From SIG603 sp964370775 (lineage in GTDB: Bacteria; Bacillota; Clostridia; Oscillospirales; Acutalibacteraceae), in NCBI GenBank assembly GCA_964370775.1, contig CAYJKT010000007.1, positions 33,675-97,674 of the forward strand: 64,000 nt of DNA, read 5' to 3'. Below, piece after piece: positions 59,637 through 64,000 of the stretch. The notes beneath the pieces were generated by a model. That model was not told the origin of the DNA. It made no database searches and saw only the letters and a program-made list of their open reading frames with translations. The translations under genes and the position numbers were made by a program. Position 1 is the stretch's first letter, and each line of letters begins with the position of its first letter.

Positions 59637-62540
59637 ATGAGATTAGGTATTGATATAGGCTCTACCACAATCAAGTTTATTTTGTTTTCTAACGAAAATG
59701 AGATTTTATATAGTAACTACGAGAGACATTTTTCTAAGATAAATGAAAAATTTTTAGAGACTCTTGAGGATATACATAAAAATTATCCAAATGAAAAATC
59801 ATTAAATATAGCTATCACTGGCTCTGCTGGTATGGGCATTGCTGACACTTTAGGTGTTGGATTTGTTCAGGAAGTTTATGCGACAAAAGTCGCAATTGAC
59901 AAACTGATGAACGGATATGATGTGGTTATTGAGCTTGGAGGAGAAGATGCAAAAATTCTTTTCCTAAATGACGGACTTGAAGTGCGTATGAATGGCTCTT
60001 GCGCTGGTGGTACAGGTGCGTTTATCGACCAAATTTGTACACTGCTTCACATCACACCAACAGAGATGAACGAGCTTGCAAAAAAACACGAAAAACTATA
60101 CTCAATAGCTTCTCGTTGTGGAGTGTTTGCAAAATCAGATATTCAACCTCTTTTAAATCAAGGCGCTACTAAAGAAGACCTAAGTGCGAGTATTTTTCAA
60201 GCAGTTGTTAACCAAACAATTACAGGCCTTGCGCAAGGGCGCGAGATTAAAGGCAATATCGTATATCTAGGTGGTCCATTAACGTTCTTATCGGAACTAA
60301 GAACAGCATTTGATAATGGATTAAAAACAACTGGTGTATGCCCAGAGAACTCACTTTATTTTGTTGCAATGGGTTGTGCTTTGTGTGCAGACACTGACAT
60401 TAGCATAACAGATTTAATAGACAAGCTAAAAGCGTATAAACCTTCATCTAACTTCCAAAAAGCTCAAAAACTTTTTGCAAATGATGCTGAATTTAACGAG
60501 TTTATGGATAGACACGCAAAAGCTGTGGTTAAAGAAATCCATAACCCAAATTATAACGGAAACGTATATATAGGTGTAGACGCTGGCTCTACAACTGTAA
60601 AAATGGTAGCGATTAATGAAGACAAAGAGATTATTTTCTCTCGTTATATGTCCAATGGTGGTAACCCTATAGAGATAGTTAAAACTTTCTTAACTGAGTT
60701 TTATAATGAATACAAAAATGTAAAAGTAAAATCTTCTGCAATAACTGGTTATGGCGAAGAGATGATTAAGAATGCGTTTTCATTCGATTTTGGAATTGTT
60801 GAGACTGTTGCTCACTATGAGGCTGCGAAACAATTCAACAATGATGTTGATTTTATTATCGATATTGGTGGGCAAGATATTAAATGCTTTAAAGTGGTTA
60901 ATGGCGCAATTGATGACATTTTCTTAAACGAAGCATGTTCGTCTGGTTGTGGTTCGTTCCTACAAAGTTTTGCAGCTGTTTTAGGTTATGATATGGCAGA
61001 TTTCGCAAAGCTAGGTTTGTTTGCAGATACACCTGTTGACCTAGGTTCAAGATGTACTGTGTTTATGAATTCCTCAGTAAAACAAGCACAAAAAGACGGA
61101 GCTTCTGTTGAGAATATCTCTGCTGGTTTATCTATAAGTGTTGTTAAAAATGCTCTTTACAAAGTAATTCGTGCAACATCAGCTAGTGAGCTAGGCAAAA
61201 ACATAGTTGTGCAAGGTGGTACTTTCCTAAATAATGCTGTTTTGCGTGCGTTTGAAATGGAGATTGGTGGCAATGTCATCAGACCCAATATTTCTGGTGT
61301 TATGGGTGCGTATGGTGCAGCTGTTTATGGAAAAAGACACGCAAAAGACACAAGCACTACACTTGACTTAACTGCTCTACAAAGTTTTACTCATAAGGTG
61401 AGTTCTGTAAGATGTGGACTTTGTAGCAATAGATGTTCTCTAACTGTTAATTCTTTTGACGGTGGCAGAAAATTCATTGGTGGTAACAGATGTGAAGCTC
61501 CTTTAACAGGCGTTGCAAAAGGCAACGATAAATACAACTTATTTGCTATAAAAAAAGCTATGCTTAAAGAATATATGAACAGCAAAGTAGAAAATCCTAA
61601 GGGTACTATCGGTATACCTTTTGTTCTTAATATATATGAAATGCTTCCATTTTGGGCTAAGTTTTTCAATACTTTAGGCTACAATGTAACGACATCTGGT
61701 TTTTCGAAAGCAGATACTTACACTAAAGGTCAGCATACAATTCCATCAGACACTGTGTGTTTCCCAGCTAAGATTATTCACGGACATATTGAAGAACTTT
61801 TAGAAAAAGAAATTGACGCATTATTTTACCCTTGCATGACATATAATATTAATGAAAATAGGGGAGATAACCACTATAACTGCCCTGTCGTTGCATATTA
61901 TCCAGAGCTTTTAGGTTCTAATATATCAGCACTTGACAATGTTAAATATATCTTTGATTACATTGGTGTTCATAGAGAAAAAGATTTTGTTAAAAAAATA
62001 TATTCTGTTCTAAGCAAGCATTTTAGCAGTGTTAATATGAAAGACGTAAAAATAGCAACAAATTTAGCATTTAAAGAGCGTGATTTATACTTAAATAAAA
62101 TACGTAAAGAGGCTGATGAAATCGTAAGTATTTCTAGAAAAGATAATCGTCCGATAGTTGTGCTTGCTGGTAGACCGTATCACTTAGACCCACAGGTTAA
62201 CCACGGTATAGATAAGCTTATTTGTTCGTTAGGTGCTTCTGTTATTACAGAGGAAAGTACTTCTCACCTTAATGAGAGTGGTTACGACACAGGTATTTTG
62301 AACCAATGGACATATCATTCAAGACTTTATGACAGTGCGAAGTATGTTTGCACACAAAAAGATATGAACTTTATTCAGCTTGTTAGCTTTGGTTGTGGCA
62401 TGGATGCCATTACAACAGATGAAAGTAGAGCGATTTTACACAGAGGCGACAAGATTTATACTCAAATAAAAATTGACGAAATAACTAATTTGGGTGCAGT
62501 TAAAATTCGTTTAAGAAGTTTACTTGCAACATTAGATTAG
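59637..62540 (+). CDS. 2-hydroxyacyl-CoA dehydratase activase-like protein (two BcrAD domains, DUF2229)
   Basis: This 967-residue protein belongs to the family of large activase-related proteins of Clostridia. It has a first ASKHA ATPase domain (GIDIGSTTIKFILF at 4-17) with the 4Fe-4S cysteines in NGSCAGGTGAFID and IASRCGVFAKSD. A second ATPase domain (about 310-570) follows, with GVDAGSTTVKMVAI, NEACSSGCGSFLQS and GSRCTVFMNSS. A C-terminal DUF2229-type part has RCGLCSNRCSLTVN and CFPAKIIHGH. In most relatives the chain continues into a HgdB-like part of about 400 residues, for a total near 1400. Here that part is the next gene. The role is unknown: it could activate a dehydratase or act as a separate ATP-driven reductase. 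Confidence 0.88.
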   Translation: MRLGIDIGSTTIKFILFSNENEILYSNYERHFSKINEKFLETLEDIHKNYPNEKSLNIAITGSAGMGIADTLGVGFVQEVYATKVAIDKLMNGYDVVIELGGEDAKILFLNDGLEVRMNGSCAGGTGAFIDQICTLLHITPTEMNELAKKHEKLYSIASRCGVFAKSDIQPLLNQGATKEDLSASIFQAVVNQTITGLAQGREIKGNIVYLGGPLTFLSELRTAFDNGLKTTGVCPENSLYFVAMGCALCADTDISITDLIDKLKAYKPSSNFQKAQKLFANDAEFNEFMDRHAKAVVKEIHNPNYNGNVYIGVDAGSTTVKMVAINEDKEIIFSRYMSNGGNPIEIVKTFLTEFYNEYKNVKVKSSAITGYGEEMIKNAFSFDFGIVETVAHYEAAKQFNNDVDFIIDIGGQDIKCFKVVNGAIDDIFLNEACSSGCGSFLQSFAAVLGYDMADFAKLGLFADTPVDLGSRCTVFMNSSVKQAQKDGASVENISAGLSISVVKNALYKVIRATSASELGKNIVVQGGTFLNNAVLRAFEMEIGGNVIRPNISGVMGAYGAAVYGKRHAKDTSTTLDLTALQSFTHKVSSVRCGLCSNRCSLTVNSFDGGRKFIGGNRCEAPLTGVAKGNDKYNLFAIKKAMLKEYMNSKVENPKGTIGIPFVLNIYEMLPFWAKFFNTLGYNVTTSGFSKADTYTKGQHTIPSDTVCFPAKIIHGHIEELLEKEIDALFYPCMTYNINENRGDNHYNCPVVAYYPELLGSNISALDNVKYIFDYIGVHREKDFVKKIYSVLSKHFSSVNMKDVKIATNLAFKERDLYLNKIRKEADEIVSISRKDNRPIVVLAGRPYHLDPQVNHGIDKLICSLGASVITEESTSHLNESGYDTGILNQWTYHSRLYDSAKYVCTQKDMNFIQLVSFGCGMDAITTDESRAILHRGDKIYTQIKIDEITNLGAVKIRLRSLLATLD

Positions 62541-62549
62541 AGGAGATAT

Positions 62550-63809
62550 ATGATTAAGGAAAACAGGATTGAGTTTACAAAGGAAATGAGAAAAACCCAT
62601 ACTATTTTAGCTCCTAATATGTTGCCAATTCATTTTACGTTTATAGCTAACATATTCAAAAGTAATGGGTACAACTTAGAAATTCTTAAAAATGAGGGTA
62701 GACCTGTTGTAGACGCAGGTTTGAAGTATGTGCATAACGACACATGCTACCCAGCTCTACTAGTTATTGGGCAGTTTATAGATGCTTTAAATTCTGGTAA
62801 ATATGACATCAACAAAACTGCATTAATGATTACACAAACAGGTGGTGGGTGCAGAGCATCAAACTACATTCATTTGTTGAGAAAAGCGCTTGAAAAAGCA
62901 GGATATAGCAACATTCCAGTTATATCTTTAAATTTATCAGGACTGGAAAAAAACTCTGGGTTTAAGTTCACAATTCAAATGTTTAGAGAGTTAATAGCAG
63001 TTATTGCGTATGGTGATACGCTTATGCTTTTAAAAAATCAAGTTAAACCGTATGAGGTAGTTAAGGGTAGCACAGATAAATTGGTTGCAGAGTGGATAGC
63101 TAAACTCAGTGCAATTTTTGAAGATAACAAAGGCGTAAAACTTAAAGAGTTAGAGAAAAATATAAAGCTTATAGTAGAAGATTTCACAAAGCTTGAAATG
63201 GTTAAAACAGATAAAGTAAAAGTCGGTATAGTAGGCGAAATTTATGTGAAATATTCTAGCCTTGGTAATAACTCATTAGAGGACTTTTTGTTCTCACAAG
63301 GTTGCGAATACATGGTTCCAGGGTTAATGGGATTTTTGCTTTTTAAAATTGATAATAGGCTAGAGGACATAGCGCTTTATGGTGGCAATCAGTTTAAGTA
63401 TAATTTTATCAAAAAGCTTATGAACTACTTCTTAAAAATCGAAGCTATTATGATTAAATTAGTAGAAGATACTGGCAAATTTACTGCTCCGTCAAATTAC
63501 AGCCACTTAAAATCCTTGGTTAAAGGAATTGTTGGTTATGGTAATAAAATGGGCGAGGGTTGGCTTTTAACAGCTGAAATGCTTGAACTTTGCGAGCAAG
63601 GGTATGGCAATATAGTTTGTGCTCAACCTTTTGGTTGTTTGCCTAACCACATTGTTGGTAAAGGTATGATTAGAAAAATTAGAGAAACCAACAAAAGCTC
63701 TAATATTGTGTCTATCGACTACGACCCAGGTGCGACAAAGGTTAATCAAGAGAACAGAATTAAACTAATGATTGCAATTGCAAAAGAGAACATGAAAAAT
63801 AAGAAATAA
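62550..63809 (+). CDS. C-terminal half of the activase-like protein, as a separate gene (HgdB-like)
   Basis: This 419-residue protein matches the part that normally ends the large activase-related protein. It begins EFTKEMRKTHTILAPNMLPI and has YVHNDTCYPALLVIGQ near residue 60, TQTGGGCRASNYIHLLRKAL near 92 and the cysteine-containing VCAQPFGCLPNHIVGKG near 358. The cysteines could hold an iron-sulfur cluster, as in the HgdB subunits. It starts ten bases after the previous stop behind its own site, GAGGAG. The split is therefore probably a real gene fission rather than a sequencing error. The two products presumably work as a complex. Confidence 0.85.
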   Translation: MIKENRIEFTKEMRKTHTILAPNMLPIHFTFIANIFKSNGYNLEILKNEGRPVVDAGLKYVHNDTCYPALLVIGQFIDALNSGKYDINKTALMITQTGGGCRASNYIHLLRKALEKAGYSNIPVISLNLSGLEKNSGFKFTIQMFRELIAVIAYGDTLMLLKNQVKPYEVVKGSTDKLVAEWIAKLSAIFEDNKGVKLKELEKNIKLIVEDFTKLEMVKTDKVKVGIVGEIYVKYSSLGNNSLEDFLFSQGCEYMVPGLMGFLLFKIDNRLEDIALYGGNQFKYNFIKKLMNYFLKIEAIMIKLVEDTGKFTAPSNYSHLKSLVKGIVGYGNKMGEGWLLTAEMLELCEQGYGNIVCAQPFGCLPNHIVGKGMIRKIRETNKSSNIVSIDYDPGATKVNQENRIKLMIAIAKENMKNKK

Positions 63810-63823
63810 TATTTAGAGAATAT

Positions 63824-64000
63824 AAGGAGCTGTCGCATTAATACATACGTCGGTGAGTTTACACAAACACAACGTAGGGGTCGATGCCCACATCGACCCG
63901 AAAAATTAGACGTCATATCAGTTTCGGTCTGATGTGGGCATCAGACCCTACAAATACATTGTTGATTTTATGCAGTTTTACCTTATTGCGACGACCTTTA
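63824..64000. repeat. Imperfect inverted repeat flanking the second palindromic element
   Basis: AAGGAGCTGTCGCATTAA at 63824-63841 is partly complementary to TTATTGCGACGACCTTTA at 63983-64000. The shared core is TGTCGCA / TGCGACG. Such a pair close together would be a terminator for the upstream gene. Here about 140 bp, including the palindromic element, lie in the loop. The window ends at the right arm, so its end is not certain. Confidence 0.45.
63874..63951. repeat. Palindromic intergenic element, copy 2
   Basis: This 78-bp element runs from GTAGGGGTCGATGCCCACAT to the inverted end GATGTGGGCATCAGACCCTA. The left end also folds on itself (GGGTCGATG...CATCGACCC). The core GATGCCCACATC is shared with the element at 40770-40874. 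Confidence 0.75.

Overview
The window is a low-G+C, gene-dense stretch of a chromosome. It most likely comes from an anaerobic, probably spore-forming (or formerly spore-forming) member of the class Clostridia. Evidence for this: AT-rich DNA with strong AGGAGG ribosome-binding sites; sigma-A promoters of the TTGAAA-17-TATAAT type, often with an extended -10; a tryptophan T-box; a fermentative rex-adhE pair; a 2-hydroxyacyl-CoA dehydratase activase-type protein; a spore photoproduct lyase relative; the L21-Prp-L27 cluster with the Prp-cleaved L27 extension; and paired glgC/glgD. A run of 10 Ns inside trpC shows that the sequence is a scaffold. No tRNA, rRNA, CRISPR array, intact insertion sequence or prophage was seen. 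The first gene is cut by the left edge.

Layout. 1-8 kb is housekeeping on the + strand: RluA-type pseudouridine synthase (partial), greA-lysS, a GNAT acetyltransferase, a FakA/YloV-type kinase, recG and a Nudix hydrolase. 8.1-12.5 kb is a minus-strand arsenic operon in the order arsR, arsP-type permease, ccdA-like, thioredoxin-like, acr3, ferredoxin-arsenate reductase fusion. It carries three ATCAA-N6-TTGAT-like operator candidates. 12.5-16.5 kb holds a methyltransferase, a BspA-type leucine-rich-repeat lipoprotein, a TrkA_C membrane protein and a spore photoproduct lyase relative. 16.6-23.4 kb is the complete trpEGDCFBA operon behind a T-box with a TGG specifier.

23.4-33 kb carries a UgtP/MGDG-synthase-like glycosyltransferase, nadE, cysteine desulfurase, thiI, cinA, a small membrane protein, a Na/Pi cotransporter with a PhoU domain, and ispF followed by an Orn/Lys/Arg decarboxylase-family enzyme. 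34.8-40.7 kb is the glycogen operon glgB-glgC-glgD-glgA, followed by a small palindromic intergenic element. 40.9-50.7 kb holds a lipoprotein, a methyltransferase, a nucleotidyltransferase, larC with a histidine-rich repeat, a LysR regulator, rex, adhE, an APH-type kinase and a FlK-like hotdog thioesterase.

50.7-51.3 kb is a sparse zone with a strong promoter and a broken short ORF. It is followed by a secreted protein of unknown function, a CmpB-type membrane protein, galE-maf, rplU-prp-rpmA, obgE-mrnC, a YitT-type protein, an RsmF-type methyltransferase, and a dehydratase-activase protein that here is split into two genes. The window ends in a second copy of the palindromic element, apparently lodged inside a terminator hairpin.

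Most of the window is ordinary core metabolism. The parts that repay a closer look are the arsenic operon, with its fused and altered redox proteins and repeated operators; the spore photoproduct lyase relative without the expected hydrogen-donor cysteine; the histidine-rich LarC; the split activase; the dispersed palindromic element; and the broken small gene near 51.1 kb. No clearly new multi-gene system was recognised.
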